From contig NC_048538.1 of NCBI RefSeq assembly GCF_902806685.2, positions 4,340,001 through 4,404,000 on the forward strand: 64,000 nucleotides of DNA, in the 5' to 3' direction. Each line of letters begins with the position of its first letter. Within the stretch, counting starts at the first letter, position 1. The notes under the pieces were generated by a model that was given only the letters and a program-made list of their open reading frames with translations, made no database searches and had not been told where the DNA came from. The position numbers and the translations under genes were made by a program. Of the stretch, positions 21,813 through 32,760 are shown one piece after another. The stretch comes from Maniola hyperantus. Its lineage: Eukaryota; Arthropoda; Insecta; Lepidoptera; Nymphalidae.

Positions 21813-23255
21813 TACTGTACTAACCTGAGTGGCGCGGTAGCGGGCTTTAGGTTGATGCTGCATTTCAACCGGAGCATAATTACTGTCGTCTTGCTCCTAT
21901 ACGCCGCACACAATAGAGTGTTCATGGATCAGAGTAAGCCCTTCCAGACACTTGGCATGTGGCTGGGAAGTGAGACGGACATGCGTGTAGCGTATATGGC
22001 AGGAAGCCGATATTACAGGTGTAAGAGGAATATATATAGGTACAGTACATAATTAGTATCTCTAGTGGATAAGACAAATCTACCTGTGGTACTTCAGCAA
22101 GCCATTAAACAAAATAAGAAAATAAGAAACTGTTAACTTATAAATTATTTTATTAGTAATTAATTTTGTTTTTACAACCGTTTTTGATTGGAATTCCACG
22201 CGCACGACGTATAAGCAGTAGGAAACTAATAAATGCTTACAAGCTTTTTCAGATGGTTAAGTTTACGCGTAAGTAATTACTACCGGTTTAGAATGTGAGA
22301 AATCGGCAAAAAACTATAGTTACTCTACCTACCTAGCAATGCCCTTATACATATAAATTTTTCTATTCCGTGGGAACTATCTATTACTTTATAACTAACC
22401 TTGAATACATCATTTCACATGTTTTCTCAGACAACACTGACAATTTGATTCGCTACGAACCTCTCACATATTATGAATTATGGAATTCTCAACCTTGACC
22501 GGTTGCCATATGGTGGCGCACTTTTGTTAGGCTTGCTAGCTTGCTAGTTTAGAACCGTACAAGGCATAACGACAGCATTAATTCACTTCTCGAGGCGTCA
22601 AACATGTTGTATTGAGGTCGGTTATGAGGTTATGGGTTATGATAACTTGCAAGAACGCGGGAATAAAATCTGTGTCAAGTGTAACACTCGACCACTCGAC
22701 GAATCGTTGAGACGACCTATGATTCATGAGTTCATGATATATGGCACTCCAAGTATAAATACATTATGTATCGTAATAACAATATGTCTTCATGATATCG
22801 AGGAGCGGAGAAAGTTAATTTGCATGTCAATTTTAATAATATCCGAACAAAATGAAGTTATGACGTAACTTCTTTATTGCATGTCTGGTTTTGGTAAAGA
22901 AAATGTCACATCATGAACCCATAATTGCAGTGGAATAAATTTGCACAAATGCATTGCAAATAGGTATTTCGTTGTTGTATACCTAGTGGATCTTTGATCG
23001 TTTATGTAGGAACTTATCTTACTTTCTAAATAATGTATGAATTCTGACCTCTGTAGACCTAGCATCCAGCATCAAAGTCGTGATTGAATATTGCGGTTAC
23101 TAATGCGAATTCTATTGATAATTTTTCTGGTTGAATCGGAAGAGATTGCATTCGCCACCAGTGTTCGTTGTAGCTATAACAATTTTTAGAAATTTTAACA
23201 AGAATTCCTATTTCCAATACATTTTAAGGATATTGGAATTTCTCGAAAAATATCG
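21813..23255. other. Unassigned sequence
   Basis: Several ATG frames of 60-78 codons, none with a recognisable motif. No known repeat. Confidence 0.45.
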
Positions 23256-23464
23256 TCCATACAAATACCTATTACAAATACGAAAGTGTTTCTGTGTGTT
23301 TGTCTGTCTGCTAGCTTTTCACGGCCCACGGAAATATGGTACAGAGATAGCGTGCATTCCAGGGACCGACATACGGGTAGGCTACGCTTTGCCCCGGAAA
23401 ATTGAAGTTCACAGGAGATTCTAAAACCTAAATCCACGCGGACAAATTCGCGAGCATCATCCAA
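23256..23464 (+). mobile_element. HA Helitron, diverged
   Basis: Starts TCGTCCATACAAATACC, then TACGAAAGTGTTTCTG, TGCTAGCTTTTCACGGCC, CGGAAAATTGAAGTTC and ends CACGCGGACAAATTCGCGAG, CATCATCCAA with CTAG lost. Overlapping frames on both strands reflect the element. Confidence 0.7.
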
Positions 23465-24417
23465 TATATAAAAATATATTTATTGCATTTCAATAAGTGC
23501 AGAGTAGAGACTATAGTATACATTATCTTTCTATGAGAGAAGTAGGACAAATTGTATGAAATTATCTGTATAAATTATACGGCGTATTCGTAAAATTATA
23601 GTATCCGTACCGTACAGTAATAACAATTAACAATTCTGACCGCGTTTTACTTAATAGTTAGATCTGAGACGGTCGAGATCTTGGTCACTGCATACGGGCC
23701 GAGGTAAGAGTGTGACGTAACGACGCGAATTGAAAATGTACATTGCAAAACCAATTAACACCAACGCCTCTTGCATAATGACGAACAACTATGTCAATGA
23801 TACGTTTACAGTTTTTTTACAGTTGAAAAACTGAAATTAGAGTGAAGTGAGCGAAGTCTCGGTTTGATCCTGAATCGACGATATATCAAATATTAGGCTA
23901 TGGGTGAAATCAAAGAAAAATAGGCGATCCATAGGCTACCTACCTAAAGTCAAATGTAGGAACATTTGACCCCTGCCAGTGACGCCGAGGCTTCGACGTT
24001 TTGTTAGAAGTTCCATAACTGTCGTGAACTGTGGTTATACTAACTAGGTACAGATTTGCTTCTCGTTGCTCGCCAACTGATTACTAGTTTTTAGCTCAAA
24101 TCGTTTCTCGCTATCATCGACGGTGGGGCAAGTGCCTAATAGATATCATATACTATGTGTCAGAAGATAAAAGTTAATTGACAGTAATAGTAAGATGTTA
24201 GGCCTTAAAGGACTGACATCCAGGGCCGTAAAATTTTTTTTTTAAAAAGTACGATGATAAACAAAAGTAATTATTACAAAATATAACATCAAGAGCATAG
24301 TATAATGCGTTACACAATATAAAAGCTAGATTAAACAATTTTCACATTATGCGAGTGTGTGTGTGGTCGCATAAGCTTAACTACAAGTTTTTGTGACAGT
24401 TTAATGAAATATAATGA
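23465..24417. other. Unassigned sequence
   Basis: No repeat or gene recognised. Confidence 0.5.
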
Positions 24418-24638
24418 ACTAGCTAAAGCTCGCGACTTCGTCCGAGTAGAGTACACTAATTTCAAACCCTCTTTCACCCCCTTAGGGGTTGAATTTTCAA
24501 AAATCCTTTCTTAGCGGATGCCTACGTCGTAATAGCTATCTGCATGCCAAACTTCAGCCCGATCCGTCCAGTAGTTTGAGCTGTGCGTTGATAGATCAGT
24601 CAGTCAGTCAGTCAGTCACGTTTTCCTTTTATTTATTA
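24418..24638 (-). mobile_element. HB Helitron (tandem partner 1)
   Basis: Reverse CTAG at 24419-24422, then GCGACTTCGTCCGAGTAGAG, CACCCCCTTAGGGGTTG, CCTTTCTTAGCGGATGCC, (CAGT)n at about 24599-24618 and CCTTTTATTTATT. Its 5' terminus lacks the expected TC where it meets the next copy. Confidence 0.8.
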
Positions 24639-24888
24639 CTAGCTTATGCTCGCGACTTCGTCCGCGTGGACTACAAAATTTCAAAACCCTTTTTCATCCC
24701 CTTAGGAGTTGAATTTTCAAAAATCCTTTCTTAGCGGATGCCTACGTCATAATAACTATCTGCATGCCAAATTTCAGCCCGATCCGTCCAGTAGTTTGAG
24801 CTGTGCGCTGATAGATCAGTCAGTCAGTCAGTCAGTCATTCAGTCAGTCAGTCAGTCAGTCACCTTTTCCTTTTATATATATAATAGA
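24639..24888 (-). mobile_element. HB Helitron (tandem partner 2)
   Basis: Reverse CTAG at 24639-24642; near identical core; longer (CAGT)n tract (about 24817-24862) with one CATT interruption; 5' end TATATATATAATAGA reversed. On the minus strand it precedes partner 1 head-to-tail. Confidence 0.85.
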
Positions 24889-25343
24889 TAATAGATAAGA
24901 TATGACAAAGTTCATCACATAATAATCTCACAGGGTCTCACAGGGAGCCGCTGGACATAAGATTTACAAAACCATGGAGTATCGAGATCAATTCCTCTGC
25001 TACTGGAATAATACGAACACATTTTGATTCCAGTTCAGCTCTGGAAAGAACTTACTGGAATACATTTCTGTAAACCGACCGATCAAATGAACTGAAACAT
25101 CAAATGAATTGAATTAACTTAGTAAGGCAACTTCGGTGAAGAATTTTATATATCGATGTAAGCCAAAGTAAGCATGCGACGTACAGTCTTATGAGAAGAT
25201 AAAACAATAAATTATGAATTAATTATGATCTTTCAGACATAATGTTGAAATATGAGTCACTGCCGTTAAGTTATGTGAGCGTGACTGGGGCAGCATAGAT
25301 ACGACTACGTATTACATTACTTGAATGCTTTGTTGCATTTTAA
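24889..25343. other. Unassigned sequence
   Basis: GGGAGCCGCTGGA at about 24945 may be a tiny RTc scrap; nothing else. Confidence 0.4.
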
Positions 25344-25559
25344 TCTATATATATAAAAGGAAAAGGTGACTGACTGACTGATCTATCAACGTACAGCTCA
25401 AACTACTGGATGGATCGGGCTGAAATTTGGCATGCAGATAGCTATTATGACGTAGGCATCCGCTAAGAAAGGATTTTTAAAAATTCAACCCCTAAGGGGG
25501 TGAAATAGGGGTTTGAAATTTGTGTAGTCCACGCGGACGAAGTCGCGGGCATAAGCTAG
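25344..25559 (+). mobile_element. HB Helitron, best-preserved copy
   Basis: 5' TCTATATATATAAAAGG preceded by A, core ATCTATCAACGTACAGCTC, AACCCCTAAGGGGGTGAAAT, hairpin CGCGGACGAAGTCGCG, CTAG at 25556-25559 followed by T. The A|T flanks match the Helitron insertion rule. Confidence 0.9.
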
Positions 25560-25604
25560 TCCTAAATAAACCAAATTGTACATGATTTTCTTGAAATATG
25601 TAAT

Positions 25605-25822
25605 ACTAGCTGGTGTCTGCGATTTTGCTAGCGCGGATTTAGTATTTTAAAAATCTCATGGGAACTCTTTGATTTTCCGGGATAAAAAGTAACCTATGTC
25701 ACTCTCCAGGTTCTCAACTATACCCATACGAAAAATCACGTCGATCCATAGCTCTGTTGCGCCGTGATTTAAGGACAAACCAACAAACAAACACACTTTC
25801 GCATTTGTAATATGAGTAGGTT
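25605..25822 (-). mobile_element. HA-variant Helitron
   Basis: ACTAGCTGGTGTCTGCGATT at the 3' end, AAAATCTCATGGGAACTC, TCTCCAGGTTCTCAACTATA, AATCACGTCGATCCATAG, GACAAACCAACAAACAAAC and TTTCGCATTTGTAATATGAG. It belongs to the subfamily with an ATCACG block and a (CAAA) rather than (CAGA) repeat. It abuts an S2 piece. Confidence 0.75.
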
Positions 25823-26040
25823 TTTGGGAATAATAGAGAACTCTTTGCCCGGGATCGAATCCCCGCCTCCTTAACGGTGAAGGAAGCCTGCATGCCTGAG
25901 AGTTCGCCATAATGTTCTCAAAGGTGTGTGAAGTCTGCCAATCAACTTGGCCTACGTGGTAGACTATGGCCAAAACCACTTTGAGAGGAGACCCATGCTC
26001 TGTAGTGAGCCGGCGATGTGTTGATCATGATGATGATGTC
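25823..26040 (+). mobile_element. S2 SINE body next to a reversed tRNA-like box
   Basis: The S2 body (TTAACGGTGAAGGAAGCCTG, CATAATGTTCTCAAAGG, GAGAGGAGACCCATGC, GTGAGCCGGCGATG, ATGATGATGATG) is plus-strand, but just upstream GCCCGGGATCGAATCCCCGC (about 25848) is a box B in minus orientation. A 107-codon minus frame (25656-25979) spans this and the Helitron and is not a gene. Confidence 0.65.
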
Positions 26041-26612
26041 TCTTTAAACTCTTGCTCTAGCTTTGCATTGTAAAAAGTAGTTTTTAAAACCGTAACGGTC
26101 TTCCGCAAGTACATGCATTAGCGCATTGTAGACAAAGATATGGGCATATACAAGTACGCTAGATAAGGTTTGCCATACAAAATGACAATAATTATTTTTT
26201 GTGCCCATTCAAAGCGCCGCATCGACCTTACCGGGAATTCAAATTGACGAATGGTCTTCGTATTGACACAATTATTGACAGATGTCTCATCTCACCACTA
26301 ACATTTAGTTCCTAGTACACTTAGCTGTACATGACGCTCACTGCTGCTATCAGCGCCAAAACGGCGATAATCAAGTTGCTTCAAAACAGGTCGGCAATAG
26401 CAAGTCCAGCATACTTGTATTAGCAGAGGTCATTGCTGGTAGGTTATTGCAAGACGTAAAGACTTGCAAGGTCTTTGCGAATTCGATGAGATAACATTTT
26501 TTTAGAAAAAAGTCGATGTAAGAATTATATAAAGCCAAAGTGTGATTCAATTCATGACAGTGACACTGATCTTGTAGTTCAAATTACATTGCAAGGTTAT
26601 GCACATAAAAAA
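26041..26612. other. Unassigned sequence
   Basis: No repeat or gene recognised. Confidence 0.5.
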
Positions 26613-26729
26613 TTGGTCAAGTGCGAGTCGGACTGGCACACGAAGGGCTCCGTACCATCGTACAAGAAATAACACTTTTTATTTTGTTTTTTTAATTCAT
26701 GGCAGCCATTTTTAAGTTTTTATTATTTA

Positions 26730-26949
26730 CTAGATGATGCCCGCGACTTCATCCGCGTGGATTTAGGTTCTTCAAAAATCCAGTGGGAACTGTAGCCTAT
26801 ATCCATCCCCGGGATGCAAGCTATCGCTGTAGCAAATTTCGTCAAAATTGGTTAAGCGGATGGATGGATGGATGGACGGACGGACGGACGGACAGACAGA
26901 TGGACCGAGACAGACAGACATAGTTTCGCATTTATAATATTAGTATGGA
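26730..26949 (-). mobile_element. HA Helitron nested in a TF element
   Basis: Reverse CTAG at 26730-26733, hairpin GCGACTTCATCCGCG, then a (GGAT)n(GGAC)n(CAGA)n tract at about 26861-26925 and TTTCGCATTTATAATATTAG to TATGGA. The tetranucleotide tract has been remodelled from the usual (CAGA)n. Confidence 0.8.
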
Positions 26950-26960
26950 TAAATGCTACA

Positions 26961-27035
26961 GGCTGTACTCACGTGGTTAGTCGACGTAAGCCCGACTAGT
27001 TTCAAACTCATCCTGGGCCTTTTTTGAAAAAGACG
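26961..27035 (+). mobile_element. MITE fragment with 42-nt core
   Basis: GGCTGTACTCACGTGGTTAG, TCGACGTAAGCCCGACTAGT and TTCAAACTC match the core of the element at 34693. Terminal repeats are not preserved. Confidence 0.6.
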
Positions 27036-27433
27036 GGGTTTTTATTATTATTTGTTATTATAGTACAAATAAACATTCTGAAAAAATTCAACTCTCTACC
27101 TATTATACGTTTCACGAGATACAGCCCGCTGACAGAAAGACGGATGGACAGCGGAGGCTTGGTAATAGGGCCCCGTCGTCGTTGGCACGCTTCGGGTACG
27201 GAACCCTAAAAAGACAATTCAAATCCATATTCTAATATCAATAATACAAAGAACGGTCTATTTGCTGCAACTGGATACGCCAGTGCATAGCGTGGAACCA
27301 TGGCCGTTGATCCACGAGTATCGAGTGTGATTGCATACAACGGGTGCTAAGGAGTACAGTAAAATTATACTCTTGATGTCATAACATATAACATATAATA
27401 TATCAGTACCTGGAGCGAATCTTGAAATTTACA

Positions 27434-27660
27434 TCCATACTAATATTATAAATGCGAAAGTGTGTCTGTCTGTCTGTCTGTCTGCTCGCTTTTCACGGCT
27501 CAACCGTTCAACCGATACCGATTTTGACGAAATTTGGTACAGAGGTAGCTTGCAGCCCGGGGAAGGACATAGGCTACTTTTTATTCCGGAAAATTGAAGA
27601 GTTCCCACAGGATTTTTAAAAACCTAAATCCACGCGGACGAAGTCGCGGGCATCATCTAG
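27434..27660 (+). mobile_element. HA Helitron, complete
   Basis: 5' TCCATACTAATATTATAAAT preceded by A; (TCTG)n; GCTTTTCACGGCTCAACCG; hairpin CGCGGACGAAGTCGCG; 3' CTAG at 27657-27660 followed by T. The reference HA copy in this window. Confidence 0.9.
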
Positions 27661-28568
27661 TCAAAAATAAATTATTTCTCTGTGACCATTAAATAGAGGG
27701 TCTTCCAGAATAATAGAAAATTCCATGTCCTTTGTTAGTTTTAAGTGTAATAACCAATTTAAATTATCGTTTAAACTAAAAAAGTACGTCATAATGATGT
27801 GACGTCACATTCCAGTATTTCATAGAATCTCGCATACTAAGCGCGCGTTTTGACGTTTGATAAAAAGTCACTGCTTGCACAGCAGTAACCTAAATATTAT
27901 TCACAAAAGCTGCTAGCTGGCTCAGCCAATTTCTTAACTGGATATAGTATACAAGTAACACTTGCTTTAGTCAACACCTCAGAGAGGCACACCAAAGTAA
28001 TCTAGTTACCTAACAAACCCTTTTGTGATCGTCAAGTATTCTCGTCTCGACAAGGTCTTACGCAAAAATGCCGACTCCAGTTTGCAAGGCAAGGCTCTAC
28101 TTTACATAGGATATTAAGTTCAGGTAAATTTCAAATCTTGCAAGCAATCTTCATTTTAATACACGTGAGCAGTAACGAGTACATCAAGTCCTAGCGAAAA
28201 CTTTTGTCAGACAGTTTAAAACACATTAAAGATGAATAGGAAGAATTCAGAATAAAGAGGAAGGTAGGAGTCTGTGACAATAGGTAGGAGATTGTATGCT
28301 TTTTTTCGTACCAAAAAAAAATTTAAAATCTGTTTATTGATTTCTGTAATTTTGATTTGGATTGAAATCTATAGATTTTTACTTAAAAAATCGTATCGTT
28401 GTCTCTAAAATAAATATCAGTATTTAATGATAATGATGAATTTACGACTCATGTAATCATAAGCTCTACAAGAGAAAGATTGCACTTTACCTACAGTTCT
28501 ATTGGCTTAATTACAAACATTCTAAACGAGAAAAATGACTAACTGAAACAAAGTTGAAAAATCTGCAA
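27661..28568. other. Unassigned sequence
   Basis: Nothing recognised. Confidence 0.5.
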
Positions 28569-28695
28569 ATGAAATTTTGCATGCAGATAGCTATTATGAC
28601 GTAGGCATACGCCAAGAAAAGATTTTTAAAAGTTCAGCCCCTGTGGGGGTAAAATAGGGGTTCGAAATTTCAGTAGTCCACGCGGAAAAAGCTAC
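28569..28695 (+). mobile_element. HB Helitron, 3' part
   Basis: Starts at GAAATTTTGCATGCAGATAG, includes CCCTGTGGGGGTAAAATAGG and TAGTCCACGCGGAAAAAGCT; hairpin right arm and CTAG lost. Confidence 0.65.
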
Positions 28696-29040
28696 GTAGT
28701 ACGTACGTACTGGTAGAGCACATTCAAATTAAAGTTACAACAGAAATGCAAAAGAAGTTGATTTAAAGTACGACTCAGTCATTAATGTCCATAAGGACGT
28801 GCCACATTTACATCACGCATACGAAAGACACGCTTTTGTAAATCACGAGCTACAAGCATCGGCAAAAAGTATCACACGTGAAAGGCCCTTGAACACGTTT
28901 CTGTGGATTTAACCGAGTTTAAAAATAACAAATCGCATTTAAAAATTGAAAAAGCAGTTTAGAAAGTTTGAGATCTCAGGCTACTTGCAAGGAATACGTA
29001 AAAAATATTTAAATTTACAACAGTATTTAAAAATGAATAT
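28696..29040. other. Unassigned sequence
   Basis: Nothing recognised. Confidence 0.5.
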
Positions 29041-29270
29041 TACGAAAGCCATGTCACTAGAACAGTGTTAAATATGCATGTGGAAGGAAAAAAGAGGAGA
29101 CGACGACCAAAAAAAAGGTGGATGGACTGCGTAAAAGATGATATGCGTGTAAAAGGGGTGGATAATACGTTGACGAATGACAGAAGTGAGAGAAAGAAGA
29201 AGACAAGTTGTGCCGACCCTAAAGGTAAGGAAGGTAAGGAAGAAGAAGATTTAAGAATGAATATTAGCTT
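29041..29270 (+). pseudogene. LINE ORF C-terminal remnant, second type
   Basis: The frame at 29065-29274 reads VLNMHVEGK, RRRRPKKRWMDCVKDDM, then DNTLTNDRSERKKKTSCADP. This is the basic C-terminal end commonly seen in insect LINE ORF2 proteins, just before the stop. The catalytic reverse transcriptase and endonuclease domains are absent. The extension after ADPK (GKEGKEEED) comes from a local GGTAAGGAA repeat. The minus-strand 89-codon frame over it is antisense noise. Confidence 0.65.
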
Positions 29271-29274
29271 ATGA

Positions 29275-30508
29275 GCAAAAATCTTTTTTTTTTTCTGAAA
29301 ATTAAACAAAATAACTTATAATATGTACTATGAAGATACAATACTAGAACATGAAATAAAGCTCTTTGAAAGCTAAATTGACAGGTGTAGGAATTAGTGG
29401 TATGCTTATCAAAGCTTTAATTTATTTGCTTTGCAACAAAAGTTAACTCACTCCAGCTAGTCAATGAAATACACTGCATGGTTTTTGTTATGGCGAATAA
29501 CTGAGAGGACAGGGCGAACCAGAACGAGTATGATCTAATTTTAGATCCTCGCTTGTCCCCCGACGCGTGCCTAGCATGCCTGTCTCGATCCATACCAGAA
29601 TACTTCGGAAATGCTAAAACTGACCGTACATAAGTTATCCGCGTTATAATTTATTGCGAGCATATCGTGCACTCAAAATGGACAAAACCAGTAAGGACGG
29701 CTTTTACGAGATATATTACAGTACAAGAAGTTGATTTGCAAGTTACCTTTCGTAAAGAATACTAAATGCATGTTAACTCCAACATTTACTTTGAATTTAA
29801 TCCATTCTTACATTTAATACAAATCTAAAATCATCGATATGGTATTAGGAATTTTGATTCATAGACTTATTTCATGGTTTAATGACATAAACGTAAAAAA
29901 CGTATCATACGATGGTTTTGAGACATCGCTATTTCGACCCAGTTGCTTCTGGAGTTCTAGAAGATATTTAAAAAAAAAACTCTATAAAATAAATGCATTG
30001 AACAAAAATATATTGTAAGAAGTGGGATTCCTATAACATTATCATAGCTCGCAAGAATTGTATACAATTCCAACATTTTCCTAATTGTTGTATTATTAAT
30101 TATACCCATAAACATTAAATGACTTCCTGTGAATTATCAAATTTATACGTACTTATGTAAAGATTCAAGCGCTATTATTGTTCTTTAAACAGTTAAATTT
30201 TGAGTTACGTAAAGCTTAAAATGAATGGCCCAGGAAATTAGGCTGTTTCGCAGAAATGAGAATAATCTGGCCATTTAGCTCGTTTCTGTACAGGCTCAAA
30301 GGAAAACAAATAGAGCCTATTTAATGAATAGGTATTTTAAGCTGTGCGAACACGGTTCGGGTTTGCGGGCGTTTCATTTTGAGAGGAAGTTTTAAAAGCC
30401 CGTGTTCAAACATAGTCGAAACTATTTCAGCGAGAAATAGATGTCTGATAAAATTGGCAATTCCAGTCAGTCATTTTCAATCTCAAAAATCTTTAAGTGA
30501 GAAACAGC
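29275..30508. other. Unassigned sequence
   Basis: AT-rich; no gene or known repeat. Confidence 0.5.
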
Positions 30509-30510
30509 TA

Positions 30511-30820
30511 TACAGGGTGTAACCAGAACGCTGACAAAAACGAAGACAGGTGATAGTACTGATGATTACTAATATGATACCACAAAAAAAAGAACGCGAA
30601 AAAAATATTAAAATATCCTATAATTTTGTAAAAGTTTACGATATGTTGCAAATAAAACATCTGACTGACGCTAGAGGTCAATGAACGTTGCGTATGTAGG
30701 TCACTCGATACATTGGGGGTTTGATTGAAAATACATCACTAAAACTACAAAAAGAGACAAATGGTGATTTATATATTGGATTGTGTTTAGTCTTTGCTAG
30801 CATTCTGGTTACACCCTGTA
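30511..30820. mobile_element. 310-bp MITE with TACAGGGTGTAACCAGAA ends
   Basis: Left TACAGGGTGTAACCAGAACG and right CATTCTGGTTACACCCTGTA are inverted repeats (22 positions, one mismatch). TA lies on both sides (30509-30510 and 30821-30822), compatible with a TA target duplication. The interior has no transposase frame. Superfamily not assigned. Confidence 0.8.
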
Positions 30821-30822
30821 TA

Positions 30823-31352
30823 TTATGATACAAGTGCCGGTAGATGCTTTGGAGTTATCCATAAATACAGACGGTTTATATGAAAAGGGGATTGTCTAGC
30901 GAAAACGTCAGAACATTCGCACCCGTCTTGGAAGTTGTATCTAATTATTTATTCTGTTAAATCTTGTTATTCGTCAATCGTCGCAGTTAATATTATTGGC
31001 TGAAAATATGATAATACATGGCTGAAATGAAATTATTATGATAAGTATATACAATACACACATTCCAATCGAATTTGTGATGGTAATTATGTCAGTGTAG
31101 CAGTCAAATTTTTGTGGCGGTTGGCTAGTCCTTTAAATTATAGCGTGTCTACAGCGAATCTACTATGGCATGTGATTTGGGACCTTGGGGTATTTCCGTA
31201 TCACTGTCACTACATAATGTGCACTGACGATCCACTAATGTTCCGCTTCCAATTTGATGTGCTGATTGCTTCAAACGAGCTGTAAACTTTAAACAAGCGT
31301 CATTGCTAGACCGTGTAAAACGCGAGGAGAGATTGCGATCAATTAGTACAAG
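30823..31352. other. Unassigned sequence
   Basis: Nothing recognised. Confidence 0.5.
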
Positions 31353-31935
31353 TTGACGACCTCTCTGGCGCAGTGGTATGCGCTGTCTTATAAGTGAGAG
31401 GTTTCAGTTTCGATTCCTGGCAGGGGCAATTAGAATAGAATAGAATAGAATATGTTTTTATTCAAGTAGACTTTTTACAAGCGCTTTCGAATAGTCGGGT
31501 AGTTTTAATTTACCACTGGTTCGGAATGCCGTTCCTACCGAGATTAAGAACCAGCAAGAAACTCGGCGGTTGCTCTTTTTAATTTTAATTTTACAATTTA
31601 CAATGTTATTATACCATACTATACAAGCCATTGCAGCCCCGTGCATTGCTGGAGCGAGTCAAATCCAAGCTTAGGGAATTAAGGGAGCAATTAGGGAATT
31701 TATATTTTCTAAATTGTCTCTGGTCTGGGAGGCTTCGGCCGTGGTTAGTTACCACCCTACCGGCAAAGCGCATGTCTTTAGCGTTCTGGTACGATGCCGT
31801 GTAGAAACCGAATGGGGATATGGGTTTAATGAAACTGCCATACCCCTTCCAAGTTAGCCCGCTTTCATCTTAGACTGCATCATCACTTCCTATCAGGTGA
31901 GTATCGCAGTCAAGGGCCAACTTGAATTTAAAAAC
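31353..31935 (+). mobile_element. S1 SINE split by an L3a insertion
   Basis: Left part: TGGCGCAGTGG at 31370-31380 and GTTTCGATTCCTGG at 31407-31420. Right part from about 31687: TGGTCTGGGAGGCTTCGG, CCACCCTACCGGCAAAGC, GATATGGGTTTAATGAAAC, CCCCTTCCAAGTTAGCCCGC, AGGTGAGTATCGCAGTC. The insertion separates the head from the body. Confidence 0.8.
31434..31686 (-). mobile_element. L3a: LINE 3' end inserted in S1
   Basis: The minus strand carries a fragment ending in GAATAAAAACATATTCTATT plus a pentameric tail (AATAG)n at 31434-31452. Modules: AACTCGGCGG in reverse, GGTTCGGAATGCCGTTCC, CCGTGCATTGCTGGAGCG. GCAATTAG occurs just before (31426-31433) and just after (31687-31694), a likely target duplication. 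Confidence 0.75.
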
Positions 31936-32124
31936 AAATCACACGACGGACGACACAGATTGATGAAGATGGTAGTTATTATACTTTTCCTAATGAATGT
32001 TATGAACTACCTAAACGTGATTTATTAGACCGTAGATTTTTTAAGATTAAGCTAAAAACGGATAGCTATAAAACTGTTCTCTTTGCTTAAAACATTATAA
32101 ATAGATAGCAATAGAACGATCTTA

Positions 32125-32300
32125 GTGAAACCGGGGGAACTGTTGATTTTTCGGGATAAAGAACAGCCTATTTCACTCTCCCAGTCTTTAACTATCTATA
32201 CTCATGCAAAAAATCACGTTGATTCGTTGCGCCGGTTGCGACATGATTGAAGGACAAATACCAAACAAACACTTTCGCATTTAAATATAATATGGGTAGA
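32125..32300 (-). mobile_element. HA-variant Helitron, 3'-truncated
   Basis: GGGATAAAGAACAGCC, TCTCCCAGTCTTTAACTATC, AAAAATCACGTTGATTCG, GACAAATACCAAACAAAC, TTTCGCATTTAAATATAATA. Same subfamily as 25605; hairpin and CTAG missing. Confidence 0.65.
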
Positions 32301-32317
32301 TTAGATAGGTAGTGATA

Positions 32318-32600
32318 AGCTGTGGTAGCCTAGTGGTTAGGACGTCCGCCTTCCAATCGGAGGTCGGGGGTTCGATCCCGGGCACGCACCTCTAACTTTT
32401 CTGAGTTATGTGCGTTTTAAGTAATTAGATATCACTTGCATTAACGCATGCCTAAGAGTTCTCCATAATGTTCTCAAAAGGTGTGTGAAGTCTGCCAATC
32501 CGCACTTGGCTTACGTGGTAGACTATGGCCAAACCCTGAGAGGTCTCACTCTGAGAGGAGACCTGTGCTCTGCAGTGAGCCGGCGATGGGTTGATCATGA
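32318..32600 (+). mobile_element. S2 SINE with tRNA-like head, most complete copy
   Basis: Box A in GTGGTAGCCTAGTGGTTAGG (32322-32341), box B GGTTCGATCCC (32369-32379), then GCACGCACCTCTAACTTTTC, GAGTTATGTGCGTTTTAAG, CTCCATAATGTTCTCAAAAG, GAAGTCTGCCAATCCGCAC, GAGAGGAGACCTGTGC and GAGCCGGCGATGGGTTGATC. The GTGAAGGAAAACATCGTGAGG block of other copies is deleted near 32440. The head is tRNA-like, but the downstream body makes it a SINE. Confidence 0.8.
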
Positions 32601-32694
32601 TCTATATCTATACTAACTATACTATAACTATCTATACTAACTATACTAATAAATAGAATTGAAGTGTCTGTCTATAATTTCGAAATAACTATGT

Positions 32695-32760
32695 CAAAGT
32701 AAGCCCCGTTTTCTGTAGTGAGCGTGAGCCGGCGATGGATTGATCATGATGATGATGAGG
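32695..32760 (+). mobile_element. S2 SINE 3' end
   Basis: GCCCCGTTTTCTGTAGTGAG, CGGCGATGGATTGATC, ATGATGATGATGA. A second S2 tail close behind the full copy. Confidence 0.6.

Larger units (their letters stand above)
26613..27212 (-). mobile_element. TF-family element, interrupted
   Basis: On the minus strand it starts after a T-run with AGGGTTCCGTACCCGAAG and ends CCAGTCCGACTCGCACTTG before another T-run. The halves 26613-26728 and about 27036-27212 belong together; a Helitron and a MITE fragment lie between. The interior (ACGTTTCACGAGATACAGCC, GACAGAAAGACGGATGG) differs from that of the TF copies after 52 kb, though the ends agree. Confidence 0.7.

Noticed and set aside
24599..24862. CRISPR-like repetition
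   Set aside because: The CAGT runs are simple repeats inside two Helitrons, without spacer architecture, in a eukaryotic genome.
25656..25979. 107-codon minus-strand open frame
   Set aside because: It crosses the boundary between an HA Helitron and an S2 SINE; both repeats occur elsewhere in the window without this frame.
29040..29309. 89-codon minus-strand open frame
   Set aside because: Antisense to a LINE ORF tail; its S/L/F-rich composition is the complement of a K/R/E-rich sequence.
32318..32395. Possible tRNA gene
   Set aside because: Box A and B are present, but the conserved S2 body follows at once and the stems do not form a convincing cloverleaf; it is a SINE head.
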